64,000 bases of DNA from Hymenobacter sp. BT559 (GTDB lineage: Bacteria > Bacteroidota > Bacteroidia > Cytophagales > Hymenobacteraceae). Below the pieces are notes generated by a model. It saw nothing but the letters and a program-made list of their open reading frames with translations. It was not told the origin of the DNA and made no database searches. The position numbers were made by a program, and so were the translations under genes. This document shows, in pieces, positions 16,833 to 24,782 of the stretch. Numbering within the stretch: the stretch's first letter is position 1; every line of letters begins with the position of its first letter. The stretch is taken from the NCBI RefSeq assembly GCF_017571525.1, contig NZ_JAGETY010000001.1, positions 372,001 to 436,000 of the forward strand, given 5' to 3'.

Positions 16833-18459
16833 TGGCCATGCTGCCCTCGCCCACGGCCGAGGCCACGCGGGCCATGGCGCCGGCGCGGCCATCGCCGGCC
16901 GCAAACATGCCAGGCACGCAAGTCTCTAACAGATAAGGCTCGCGGTCTTTTTTCCAGGCCTGCTTGTAGCGCGGGTCGGCCACCAGGTCGCGGCCGGTGA
17001 GCAGGTAGCCCTTGGGGTCGCAAATGGCCAGGTCGCACACCCACTCGGTGCTGGGCTTGGCCCCGATGAAGATAAACAGCGCCCTAGCCGGGTGCTTTTC
17101 GGGCTCGTGGCCTTCCTGCTGAATGACCACAGCTTCGAGCGCATATTGGCCGCAGGCTTCGCGCACCTGGGTCCGAGGCAAAATCGTGATGTTAGGCGTT
17201 TGGGCAATCTGCTCAATCAAATAGGCTGACATGCTGGCCGTCAGGCTATCGCCGCGAATAACGATGAACACCTGCGAGGCGTAAGTAGACAAATACATGG
17301 CCGCCTGCCCGGCCGAGTTGCCCCCGCCAATGACGTACACCGGCTGCTGGCTGCAGCTGCGCGCCTCGGTGCGCGCTGCCCCGTAGTACACACCAGCCCC
17401 GCTGAGGCGGTCGAGCCCCGGCGCGTTCAGTGTGCGGTAACTGACGCCGGTAGTGAGCACCACGGCGCGGGCTTTTATTTCCTTATTATCGGTCAAGGTC
17501 AGCACTTTGTAGCCGTCTTGAATGCACATACTGACCACTTCCTGCGGCGCCATAAACTCGGCCCCGAGGCGGGTAGCCTGCGTCCAAGCGCGGTGGGCTA
17601 GCTCAGCCCCGCTCAGGCCAGTGGGGAAGCCCAGGTAGTTTTCGATGCGCGAGGAGGAGCCGGCTTGCCCGCCGGGAGTCTGGCGCTCAATAATGAGCGT
17701 TTTCAGGCCTTCGGAGGCGCCATACACGGCCGCGGCTAGCCCCGCCGGGCCGGCCCCCACCACTACTACATCGTACAATTCCTGCTGCGCATCGACCAGC
17801 AAGCCCAGGTGCCGGGCCAGGTCGAGCTTGTCGGGCCGGGCCACGGCTTTGCTATCGGGGCAAATGACCACCGGCAAGTCGTCGGCTTTAAAGCCATTGG
17901 CTTCGAGCAGCACCTTGGCCTCGGCATCCTTCTCGTAGTCAAGCCACTGGTAGCCCACCATGTAGCCGCTCAAAAAGTCCTTCAGCTCGTGCGAGAGCGG
18001 CGACCACTGAAAGCCGATAAGCCGCAGGCCCGCAAAGGCCGGCCGGTAGCTAGCCTGCCAGCTGTTGAGCAGGTCGTGCAAGGTGGGGTACAGCAGCTGC
18101 TCGGGCGGGTCCCAAGGCTTGAGCAGGTAGTAGTCGAGCTGGGCCGAGTTGATGGCCTTAATGGCGGCCGTGGTGTCGGCATAAGCGGTGAGCAGCACGC
18201 GCTTGGCTTCGGGGAACAGCTCGCGGGCGCGGGTGAGCACCTCCACGCCTTCGACCTCGGGCATGCGCTGGTCGGCCAGCACGAGGGCTAGCGGCTCGTC
18301 GGCGCGGGCGCGCAGCTCGGTGAGGGTGGCCAGGGCCTCGGGGCCGGAGTTGACACTCAAAATGCGGTAATCCTTGCGAAACTCCTGGCGCAGGTCGCGC
18401 GTAATGGCCGCCAGCACCTGGGCGTCGTCATCAACGGTGAGAATAATCGGCTTTTTCAT
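16801..18459 (-). CDS. Response-regulator receiver fused to a thioredoxin-reductase-like flavoprotein
   Basis: The 552-residue protein has three parts. Residues 1-130 are a receiver domain with the acidic pocket at 10-12, phospho-acceptor Asp63 (LADQRMP), Thr91 and Lys114 (LLKPWD). Residues 150-225 look like a glutaredoxin/thioredoxin-fold insert without CxxC. Residues 229-552 are a TrxB-type FAD/NAD(P)H reductase with GAGPAG (235-240), the NADPH site GGGNSAGQAA, and the C-terminal GMFAAGDGR FAD motif. The redox-active CxxC of true thioredoxin reductases is missing: the site reads VYYGAA (about 356-361). So it is probably a phosphorylation-controlled NAD(P)H oxidase or reductase of another partner. 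It starts 6 nt after the kinase stop codon, so the two are co-translated. Confidence 0.9.
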   Translation of the reverse strand: MKKPIILTVDDDAQVLAAITRDLRQEFRKDYRILSVNSGPEALATLTELRARADEPLALVLADQRMPEVEGVEVLTRARELFPEAKRVLLTAYADTTAAIKAINSAQLDYYLLKPWDPPEQLLYPTLHDLLNSWQASYRPAFAGLRLIGFQWSPLSHELKDFLSGYMVGYQWLDYEKDAEAKVLLEANGFKADDLPVVICPDSKAVARPDKLDLARHLGLLVDAQQELYDVVVVGAGPAGLAAAVYGASEGLKTLIIERQTPGGQAGSSSRIENYLGFPTGLSGAELAHRAWTQATRLGAEFMAPQEVVSMCIQDGYKVLTLTDNKEIKARAVVLTTGVSYRTLNAPGLDRLSGAGVYYGAARTEARSCSQQPVYVIGGGNSAGQAAMYLSTYASQVFIVIRGDSLTASMSAYLIEQIAQTPNITILPRTQVREACGQYALEAVVIQQEGHEPEKHPARALFIFIGAKPSTEWVCDLAICDPKGYLLTGRDLVADPRYKQAWKKDREPYLLETCVPGMFAAGDGRAGAMARVASAVGEGSMAIKFVHQYLDE

Positions 18460-18465
18460 AGGGGG

Positions 18466-19863
18466 TTAGCTAGCCGCTGGCAGCCAGACGGAGAACTCGG
18501 TGCGGCCGGGCACCGACTGGGCTTCGAGCCGACCGCCGTGCTCCTGCACGATGCGGCGGGCAATATCGAGGCCCAGGCCGCTGCCCTCGCCAGCAGGCTT
18601 GGTAGTGTAGAAGGGCTCAAACATATGCGCCAGCACCTCGGGCGTGAGGCCGCTGCCATTGTCGATGATGCTGACGCACACGCCGCCCGGTTGCTTTACG
18701 GTATGCACCGCCAAGGTGCCGCCACTGGCCGGCAGGGCATCGATGGCATTATCTATCAGGTTGGTCCACACCTGGTTTAGCTGGCCCGCGCTGGCTAGCA
18801 CGGGTGGCACGTCGGGGGCGTAGGTACGGGTGAGCTGCACGTTTTTCTGGCGCAGGGCATAATCAAAAATATTGAGCGTACTGTCGAGGCCCGTTGCTAC
18901 GTCGAGCGGCTCGCGGCCGCCGGCGCGGTCCATGTGCGAGTAGGCTTTTACGTTGCCCACCAGCGTGCTGATGCGCTGGCTAGCCTCCCGAATGTCGCGC
19001 GTGAGGCGCACTACCGCCAGGTGGCTTTCGAGCCAGGCCAGCGCCGCCGGGCGGGCGGGGGCGGCCAGCGGGGCCACCAGCGGCTCGAGGGTGGCGGCGG
19101 TGTGGCCGGCATCGAGTAGGCTGGGCGCCAGGGCGTAGCCATCTTCGCAGCCCTGGGTTTCAAGCCAGTCGGCCAGCTCGTCTTCGGCATCGGCGCGGGC
19201 CAGGGCCGAGCGCGGAGCCGGCGCGGCGTCCGCTACGCCGGCGCTCAGCAGCGTGGCCACCACCTCGGCGGGCGGACAGGCCAGCAGCAGATTTTTCAGC
19301 AAAACGGGCTTTTCCTGCAGCATAGCCCCTAGCGTGTCGGAGGCGCGGGCAATGGCAGCAGCGGGGTTATTCAGTTCATGGGCCAGGCCAGCCGAGAGTT
19401 TGCCCAAGGCCCGCAGCTTGTCATCGCGCTCCTGGGCGCGCACCTCATCGCGGGCGCGGTCGCTCATAATGCCCACCAGGCGCTGCACCAGCTCGGGGCT
19501 TACTTGCTCCAGGGCCGGAAATTCGGTGCGCGGCAGCAGGTAGAGCGTCGTTTCGCCTATCACTAAGCCTTGGCCTTTAGATATTTGCAGCCGTGAGTAA
19601 GGCAGGATGCCCGTTACGCGCCCGGCCTCGACCCGAAACACCGGCTCGTTGCGGCCGTTGTCGGGGCGGTAGTATTGCAGGCCGCCGGCTAGCACGCCCA
19701 GCATGTGGCTAGCGGGCTCGCCGGCGCGCACCACCGTTTCGCCATCGGTGTAGCGGCAGATTTGGCCATGTTCGCTGAGCCAGGCCAGCACCTCGGCGGG
19801 CAGGTTTTGAAACGCCACGATGCCAGTGAGCGCGGCGGGGTCGGGAGGAAGTTGCTGAGCCAT
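18466..19863 (-). CDS. Histidine kinase with N-terminal cyclic-nucleotide-binding-like domain
   Basis: The 465-residue protein begins with a cNMP-binding-like (CRP-type) domain at about residues 15-130, without a membrane segment, so it is a cytoplasmic sensor. The dimerisation/phosphorylation helix has His162 in KLSAGLAHELNNPAAAI, and the HATPase domain shows the N box (NLIDNAIDALP), G1 box (DNGSGL), F box and the G2 motif GSGLGLDIA. It is the first gene of a two-gene unit; its partner is the receiver/reductase fusion 6 nt downstream. The ligand of the N-terminal domain is unknown. The gene is divergent from the mcrBC pair. Confidence 0.9.
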   Translation of the reverse strand: MAQQLPPDPAALTGIVAFQNLPAEVLAWLSEHGQICRYTDGETVVRAGEPASHMLGVLAGGLQYYRPDNGRNEPVFRVEAGRVTGILPYSRLQISKGQGLVIGETTLYLLPRTEFPALEQVSPELVQRLVGIMSDRARDEVRAQERDDKLRALGKLSAGLAHELNNPAAAIARASDTLGAMLQEKPVLLKNLLLACPPAEVVATLLSAGVADAAPAPRSALARADAEDELADWLETQGCEDGYALAPSLLDAGHTAATLEPLVAPLAAPARPAALAWLESHLAVVRLTRDIREASQRISTLVGNVKAYSHMDRAGGREPLDVATGLDSTLNIFDYALRQKNVQLTRTYAPDVPPVLASAGQLNQVWTNLIDNAIDALPASGGTLAVHTVKQPGGVCVSIIDNGSGLTPEVLAHMFEPFYTTKPAGEGSGLGLDIARRIVQEHGGRLEAQSVPGRTEFSVWLPAAS

Positions 19864-19952
19864 AAACCAGATAACCAGCGGCGCGGCACGAAGTTGGCCG
19901 CCGGGCGGCCAAGTTACTCCTCAGCAACTCGCACTACTCACTTGCAGTAGGT

Positions 19953-19960
19953 GTTCTTTT
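19953..19960 (+). promoter_or_regulatory. Probable -7 element of mcrBC
   Basis: TTCTTTTG resembles TAnnTTTG and precedes a GTG at 19966 by 5 nt. This close spacing, seen at other genes here, is the reason for choosing the second GTG as start of mcrB. Confidence 0.35.
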
Positions 19961-19965
19961 GTACC

Positions 19966-21270
19966 GTGACCGCTCCTTCTGCTACTCCTCCCTCACCGCC
20001 CACCGCCGCGCTCACCCGCGAGCAAGTGCTGCGCGCCCTGCGCCTGGTGGAGCGCGAAGGCCGCCGCCTGCCCCCTAGCACCGTGTACGAGCTGCTGTAC
20101 CGGGGCCGCCGCTACCCACCCCGCGCCGTGGCCGAGCTGGCCTACCGGCTCGCCCAGGCCAACCCGCAGGCGCGCTGGCCCCACGGCGCCGGCCAGCCCA
20201 CCAATGCCCTGCTCGAAGCCCTCGACTTCACCATTGTGGCCAAGCGCCCGGTGCTGGCCGCCGGCTCGGCCCAAGACCAGGGCCAGGCCGCCGAGCAGCA
20301 GGCCGAAGAACTTTATACCGGCTCCGAAACGTCGCTGCAAAGCTCGGCTGCCCTGGCCGCCGAGCCCGGGGCTGCTTACGCTAGCTCCCCGCCTGCTTAT
20401 ACCAAGCACGATGCCCTAGCCGAGGCTTTTATAACTGATAATGAGTTGGAAGCAGCCCTAGCTGGCTTGCGCCGCCGGCGGGCGCTGCTGCTACAAGGCC
20501 CACCCGGCACCGGCAAAACCTACCTGGCCCGCCGCCTCGCCTGGCTGCTGCTCGGTGCCCGCGATGAAAGCCGCATCGAACTGGTGCAGTTTCACCCCAG
20601 CTATGGCTATGAGGACTTCATGCTTGGCTTCCGGCCGGGGGCCAAAGGGCAGTTTCAACTGGTAGCGGGGGTGCTGCCGCTGCTAGCCCAGCGCGCCGCC
20701 CAAGACCCCGAAAAGCCTTATTTTCTGCTGGTTGATGAGCTGAACCGGGGCAACGTGGCCCGCATTTTTGGCGAGCTGCTGCTACTGCTCGAGCCCGATA
20801 AGCGCGGCCCGGCCCACGCCCTGCGCCTGCCCTACGCGCCCCCTGGCGCGCCGCGCTTTTTCGTGCCCGACAACTTATATATCATCGGTACGCTCAACCT
20901 GGCCGACCGCTCGCTAGCCCCGCTCGACTACGCCCTGCGGCGGCGCTTTGCCTTCGTGGGCATGACGCCGCAATTTGGCGCACCGCTGCGCGCGTTGCTA
21001 AAGGCCAGCCAAGTGCCTAAGCCGCTCATCGACTTATTACTTGAGCGCATGAATGCCTTAAACGCCGTCATTGCCGCCGACCCCGAGCTAGGGCCCGACT
21101 TTGAGATTGGCCACAGCTATTTCTGCGCCCCGCCTGCCCAGCCGGCCGAAGCCAGCGCGTGGCTGCGTTTGGTTTTCGAGCAGGAAATCGGTCCTTTGCT
21201 GGCCGACTATTGGCGCGAGCAGCCCGACAAAGCCACCGCGCAGCTCCGCCAGCTACTCGCTGACTTGTAG
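19966..21270 (+). CDS. mcrB: McrB-like AAA+ GTPase of a type IV restriction system
   Basis: The product (434 aa from GTG 19966; 439 from GTG 19951) has an N-terminal 80-residue head domain with the YRGRRYPPRAVAELAYRL and GAGQPTNALLEALDF pattern, similar to head domains of McrA/McrB-type modification-dependent restriction proteins. After an Ala/Gln-rich linker comes the AAA+ domain: Walker A GPPGTGKT, the FHPSYGYEDFMLGFRP segment, Walker B-like FLLVDELNRGNVARIFGE, and GTLNLADRSLAPLDYALRRRF, all McrB hallmarks. McrB uses GTP and loads the McrC nuclease onto modified DNA. The head domain is not the classical 5mC domain, so the recognised mark is uncertain. The mcrC ATG directly follows the stop codon. 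Confidence 0.88.
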   Translation: MTAPSATPPSPPTAALTREQVLRALRLVEREGRRLPPSTVYELLYRGRRYPPRAVAELAYRLAQANPQARWPHGAGQPTNALLEALDFTIVAKRPVLAAGSAQDQGQAAEQQAEELYTGSETSLQSSAALAAEPGAAYASSPPAYTKHDALAEAFITDNELEAALAGLRRRRALLLQGPPGTGKTYLARRLAWLLLGARDESRIELVQFHPSYGYEDFMLGFRPGAKGQFQLVAGVLPLLAQRAAQDPEKPYFLLVDELNRGNVARIFGELLLLLEPDKRGPAHALRLPYAPPGAPRFFVPDNLYIIGTLNLADRSLAPLDYALRRRFAFVGMTPQFGAPLRALLKASQVPKPLIDLLLERMNALNAVIAADPELGPDFEIGHSYFCAPPAQPAEASAWLRLVFEQEIGPLLADYWREQPDKATAQLRQLLADL

Positions 21271-22305
21271 ATGATTCCGCTCGCCACGCTCTATTATTTG
21301 CTCTGCTACGCCTGGCAGCGCCTGCCCGAGCCGGCCGTGCTGCAAGCCACCGAGGCAGCGCCTTTTCACCGCCCGCTCGAACTGCTGACGCAGATGCTTC
21401 TGCACGCCGCCGGCCAGTTGCTACGCACCGGCCTGCCGCTGGCGTTTAGTACCAATGAACAGGAAACCAAGCAGCTGCGCGGGCGCATCGAGCTAGTCCC
21501 CACCCTCAGCCGGGGCCTGCTGCCACAGGGCCGCGCCGTGTGCACCTTCGATGAGCTGAGCCCCAACCAACCCCTACACCAAGTGCTGGCGGGTACCCTG
21601 GTGGCCCTGGCCCCGCACCCCGACCTACCGCTAGCCCTGCGCCGCCTGGTGAGCCAGCTGCGGCGGCGCCTGCCGGCCAGCGTGCAGCCGCTAGCCCCGT
21701 CGGCGGCGGTTTTCGCGGCGCTGCGGCGCCATCGGCTAGCCTCGGCTCAGGCATTTCTGCTGCACATCTGCGAGCTGATTTATAAGACGTCGCTGCCCGC
21801 GCCGGCCGCGGGCAGCCGGGGCCGCTTCGCTGACTTTCGGCGCGATGAGCGGCTGATGGCGCGACTGTTTGAGCAGGCGGTGCGCAACTTTTATCGCCGC
21901 GAGCAGCGCCAGTACCGGGTATTTACCGAAACCATTGCCTGGCAGGCTGAGGCCGCCCACGCGCCCGACCTGGCCCTGCTGCCCACGATGCTTACCGATA
22001 CCACGTTGGAGAGCCCTAGCCGCAAAATTATTCTCGATACCAAATACTACGCTGCCGCGCTGCGCCCCCGCTACGACCAGCAGCGGCTCATCTCGCCACA
22101 CCTCTATCAGCTCTATGCCTACCTCCAAAACCTGCGCCCCGACCCCGGCCAGGCGCTCGAAGGCATCTTGCTCTACCCCGCGGCCACGGCGGCCGTAGAT
22201 GTGCGCTACGCGCTGGGCGGCCACCCGGTGCGCATCGTCACCCTCGACCTGCACCAGCCCTGGCCCGGTATCGCGGCCAATTTACTCGGGCTTATTGCCA
22301 CATAA
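21271..22305 (+). CDS. mcrC: McrC-like nuclease subunit
   Basis: The 344-residue protein matches the McrC layout: an N-terminal region that contacts McrB and a C-terminal PD-(D/E)xK nuclease core. The core is visible as LALLPTMLTDT (first acidic residue), then KIILDTKYY (DxK), then a helix with HLYQLYAYLQN typical of McrC. It cuts DNA when stimulated by GTP-bound McrB. The start codon follows the mcrB stop with no gap, giving tight translational coupling. It is shorter at the N-terminus than some McrC proteins but has all core motifs. A bidirectional terminator follows. Confidence 0.85.
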   Translation: MIPLATLYYLLCYAWQRLPEPAVLQATEAAPFHRPLELLTQMLLHAAGQLLRTGLPLAFSTNEQETKQLRGRIELVPTLSRGLLPQGRAVCTFDELSPNQPLHQVLAGTLVALAPHPDLPLALRRLVSQLRRRLPASVQPLAPSAAVFAALRRHRLASAQAFLLHICELIYKTSLPAPAAGSRGRFADFRRDERLMARLFEQAVRNFYRREQRQYRVFTETIAWQAEAAHAPDLALLPTMLTDTTLESPSRKIILDTKYYAAALRPRYDQQRLISPHLYQLYAYLQNLRPDPGQALEGILLYPAATAAVDVRYALGGHPVRIVTLDLHQPWPGIAANLLGLIAT

Positions 22306-22340
22306 AAAAGGCCCACACGTTGCCGTGCGGGCCTTTTTTA
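22305..22340. terminator. Bidirectional terminator after mcrC
   Basis: GGCCCACACG (22310-22319) pairs with CGTGCGGGCC (22324-22333, one mismatch) with A-run before and T-run after, serving mcrC on plus and the lipoprotein gene on minus. Confidence 0.88.
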
Positions 22341-22372
22341 TAGAAACTACGCTGGGCTAGGCCCAGCCGTAA

Positions 22373-22651
22373 TTACTTCTTAACCTCCTCGGTCGTGGTG
22401 GTGGTGGTACCAGTGGTGGTAGCGCCAGCAGCAGGAGCAGCAGCGTCGGTGGTGGTAGCGCCAGCAGCAGGAGCAGCCGTAGCGTCAGCAGCCGGAGCCG
22501 TGGTGGTAGCCGTCGAGTCCGTGGTAGCCGTGGTCGAAGTCGACTCGGTGGTAGCAGGGGTAGTGGTGGTCGACTCGGTGGTCGATTTCGACTCGCACGA
22601 AGCCAGGCCTACAGCCAGGAACAGGGCAGATACTTTCAGCAGGTTGTTCAT
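22373..22651 (-). CDS. Small Thr/Ala-rich lipoprotein
   Basis: I chose the ATG at 22651, giving 92 residues with a clean lipoprotein signal (MNNLLKVSALFLAVGLASC). The mature part is almost entirely Thr, Ala, Ser, Glu and Pro and contains two copies of APAAGATTT encoded by a 27-bp direct repeat. Such proteins are common in Bacteroidota but have no known function; a flexible surface or spacer role is possible. The repeats make length changes by slippage likely. An in-frame upstream start would add 27 residues without a signal. Confidence 0.75.
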   Translation of the reverse strand: MNNLLKVSALFLAVGLASCESKSTTESTTTTPATTESTSTTATTDSTATTTAPAADATAAPAAGATTTDAAAPAAGATTTGTTTTTTEEVKK

Positions 22652-22796
22652 CTTGGGGTAAATTTGAAAGGGGATTAGCGAAAAAGCTGCCCTTAATGCC
22701 GCCGCTACGGAGAGGTAACCCGTCGGTTGCAAAAAATTTTAAAAAGTTTTTCATGGGTTACTAATGCCCGTTAGCTAGCATTAAGACCCGAAGCGA

Positions 22797-23393
22797 ATGA
22801 ACATGGATAGCACAACGGCGCTGGCAGCCGATGCCCAACTCATCAAAGCCATTCACGGTGGCGACGAGCGGGCCCTGAGCCAGCTCTACCGCTTGCACTG
22901 GCCGATGGTATCGCACTTCGTGCTGCAAAACAGCGGCTCGGAAGATGATGCCCGCGACGTGTACCAGGAAGGCGTAATGGTGTTTTATGAAAAGGTGCGC
23001 GAAGGCTCGCTAGAGCTCAGCTGCCAAATTAAAACCTACCTCTACGCCGTGTGCCGCCGCCTGTGGCTCAAGCGCCTCACTACCAAGAGCCGGCTGCACG
23101 GTGTGCGCCTGCTCGACGAGGAAGAATACGGCCCCTACCTCAACACCGGGGCCGAGGATGACTTGCAGGAAGCCGAAGAGCGCGACCGGCGCTTTGCCAC
23201 CATGAGCGAGGCGCTAACTCACCTGGGTGAGCCCTGCCGCTCGCTGCTCGAAGGCTTTTATCTGCTCGACAAATCGATGCTCGACCTCACGGCGGAGCAC
23301 GGCTACACCAATGCCGATACCGCCAAAACCCAGAAGTACAAGTGCTTAACGCGCCTGAAGAAGTTGTTTTTTGCCAGTTATAAAGAGGCTTAG
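22797..23393 (+). CDS. ECF-type RNA polymerase sigma factor
   Basis: The 198-residue protein has sigma region 2 (about 15-95: LIKAIHGGDERALSQLYRLHW, then DDARDVYQEGVMVFYEK) and region 4 (about 130-190), whose helix-turn-helix part reads LDLTAEHGYTNADTAKTQK followed by CLTRLKKLF. An in-frame ATG at 22803 is an alternative start. It directs polymerase to a specific regulon, usually in response to envelope signals. The next gene, 108 nt downstream on the same strand, encodes a membrane protein with an anti-sigma-like N-terminus and a periplasmic protease, so the two probably form a signalling pair. Confidence 0.88.
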   Translation: MNMDSTTALAADAQLIKAIHGGDERALSQLYRLHWPMVSHFVLQNSGSEDDARDVYQEGVMVFYEKVREGSLELSCQIKTYLYAVCRRLWLKRLTTKSRLHGVRLLDEEEYGPYLNTGAEDDLQEAEERDRRFATMSEALTHLGEPCRSLLEGFYLLDKSMLDLTAEHGYTNADTAKTQKYKCLTRLKKLFFASYKEA

Positions 23394-23398
23394 CTTTA

Positions 23399-23492
23399 AG
23401 CTGTTAGCCTGTAGCTATTAGCGGTTCGCTTTTTCTGAAAAGGAAGAAGAACCGTTAATAAGCCAACAGTTAACAGCGACAGGCTAACAGCT
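23399..23492. repeat. Inverted repeat of the AGCTGTTAGC type between sigma factor and protease genes
   Basis: AGCTGTTAGCCTGT (23399-23412) is the exact reverse complement of ACAGGCTAACAGCT (23479-23492). Inside it a second pair, ATTAGCGGTTC and GAACCGTTAAT, pairs with one mismatch. The whole gap between the two coding regions can fold into one long hairpin. Confidence 0.8.
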
Positions 23493-23501
23493 AAAAAGAA
23501 G

Positions 23502-24653
23502 ATGCAAACCGAAGCCGATTACTACGCCTTATTTGAAGCTTACCAGCGCGGTGAGCTGGCGGCCGGCGCGCGGGCCAGCCTCGAAGCCCGGCTCGGCGCC
23601 GAGCCCCGGCTCCAGCAGCTCTACCAAGAGTTTCTGGACATGACGGGCACGCTGCGCGGCTACGGCGAGCGCCGCCGCACGCGCCTCAAAATCAGCGCCC
23701 TGCACGAGGCCATGTTGGCCGCCGAGGCTACGCCGGTAGTCGAAACGGCACCGGCGCTCACGCACTCCGTAAACCCGATGCTGCGCATTTCGCGCACCGA
23801 GCGCAAGCTGCGCGAGTTTTGGAGCGGGCACCGCGCCACCATAGGCGTGGCTGCCTCGGTAGCTGTGCTGGCGGTGTTTTGCACCCTGCTAGGTCTCGAT
23901 TTGTGGCGCTCGGCCCAAACCGGGCACTCGCTGGCCGGCTACACCATGCTGCGCCGCGAGCTGGACAAAATCAAGCAAACCCAGCGCGTCATCAATGCCA
24001 AGCTCGACGGCAGCACGCCCTTACCGGTGAACCCCGGTAAATTTGGCGGTACCGGCTTCGCCCTCACGGCCGATGGCTACCTGGTTACCAGCGCCCACGT
24101 TATTCAGGGTGCCGACTCGCTGCTGATTGAAAGCCGTAACCACCAGCGCTACCACGCCGAGACTGTGTATTCCGATGTGAAGCACGACCTAGCCATTCTG
24201 CGCATCAAGGACGCAAAATTTGCGGGCTTCGGCCGGCTGCCCTACACGTTTAAGGGCGGGCAGGCCGACCTGGGCGAGCGGGTGTACACGCTCGGCTACC
24301 CCCGCGAAGACGTAGTATATGGCGAAGGCGCACTAAGCGCGCGCTCGGGCTTTGGCGGCGACACGGCCTTCTACCAGGTGAGCATCCCGGTAAACCCCGG
24401 CAACTCGGGTGGCCCGCTGCTCGATGGCCAGGGCAACCTGATTGGCGTGCTTAGCGGCCGCCAGGACGACGTGCAGAGCGCCGCATTTGCCACTAAGTCG
24501 TCGTATTTGGTGCGCCTCGTCGATTCACTCAAGAATAAGCAGCCCGCCCAGCCTTATCACATGCCTCGCGCCAACCAGCTGCTGGGCGCTGGGCGCTCAC
24601 AGCAAGTGAAGCGCCTGCAAGATTTTGTGTTTGTAGTGAAAGTATACGAATAA
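23502..24653 (+). CDS. Membrane-anchored trypsin-like (HtrA-type) protease with anti-sigma-like N-terminus
   Basis: The 383-residue protein has three parts. Residues 1-50 (YYALFEAYQRGELAAGAR and the following RLGAEPRLQQL) match the short helical start found in many anti-sigma factors. A single transmembrane helix lies at about 112-134. Residues 180-340 form an S1C trypsin-like domain with His199 (TSAHVI), Asp229 (KHDLAIL) and Ser302 (NPGNSGGPL) outside the cytoplasm. There is no PDZ domain, unlike DegP/DegS. It follows an ECF sigma gene, so I infer that it binds the sigma factor inside the cell and senses or cuts protein in the periplasm. A strong terminator closes the unit. Confidence 0.88.
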   Translation: MQTEADYYALFEAYQRGELAAGARASLEARLGAEPRLQQLYQEFLDMTGTLRGYGERRRTRLKISALHEAMLAAEATPVVETAPALTHSVNPMLRISRTERKLREFWSGHRATIGVAASVAVLAVFCTLLGLDLWRSAQTGHSLAGYTMLRRELDKIKQTQRVINAKLDGSTPLPVNPGKFGGTGFALTADGYLVTSAHVIQGADSLLIESRNHQRYHAETVYSDVKHDLAILRIKDAKFAGFGRLPYTFKGGQADLGERVYTLGYPREDVVYGEGALSARSGFGGDTAFYQVSIPVNPGNSGGPLLDGQGNLIGVLSGRQDDVQSAAFATKSSYLVRLVDSLKNKQPAQPYHMPRANQLLGAGRSQQVKRLQDFVFVVKVYE

Positions 24654-24683
24654 GCTACCCTTCCCGCTCTGCAATAAGCTACG

Positions 24684-24713
24684 AAAAGCCCTGCCACCTG
24701 GCGGGGCTTTTTT
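24684..24713 (+). terminator. Terminator of the sigma/protease unit
   Basis: AAAAGCCCTGCC and GGCGGGGCTTTTTT form a stem around ACCT with one mismatch and end in a T-run. Confidence 0.88.
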
Positions 24714-24782
24714 GGTGGCTGACTCCCGCGCTCTATCGTGCTGGCAGGAGGGCTAGCAAGATATTTCCGACCTTTGCCAGAC

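Noticed and set aside
22415..22480. Tandem repeat as a CRISPR-like array
   Set aside because: The two 27-bp units are inside a lipoprotein gene and encode a repeated APAAGATTT; there are no spacers and no cas genes.
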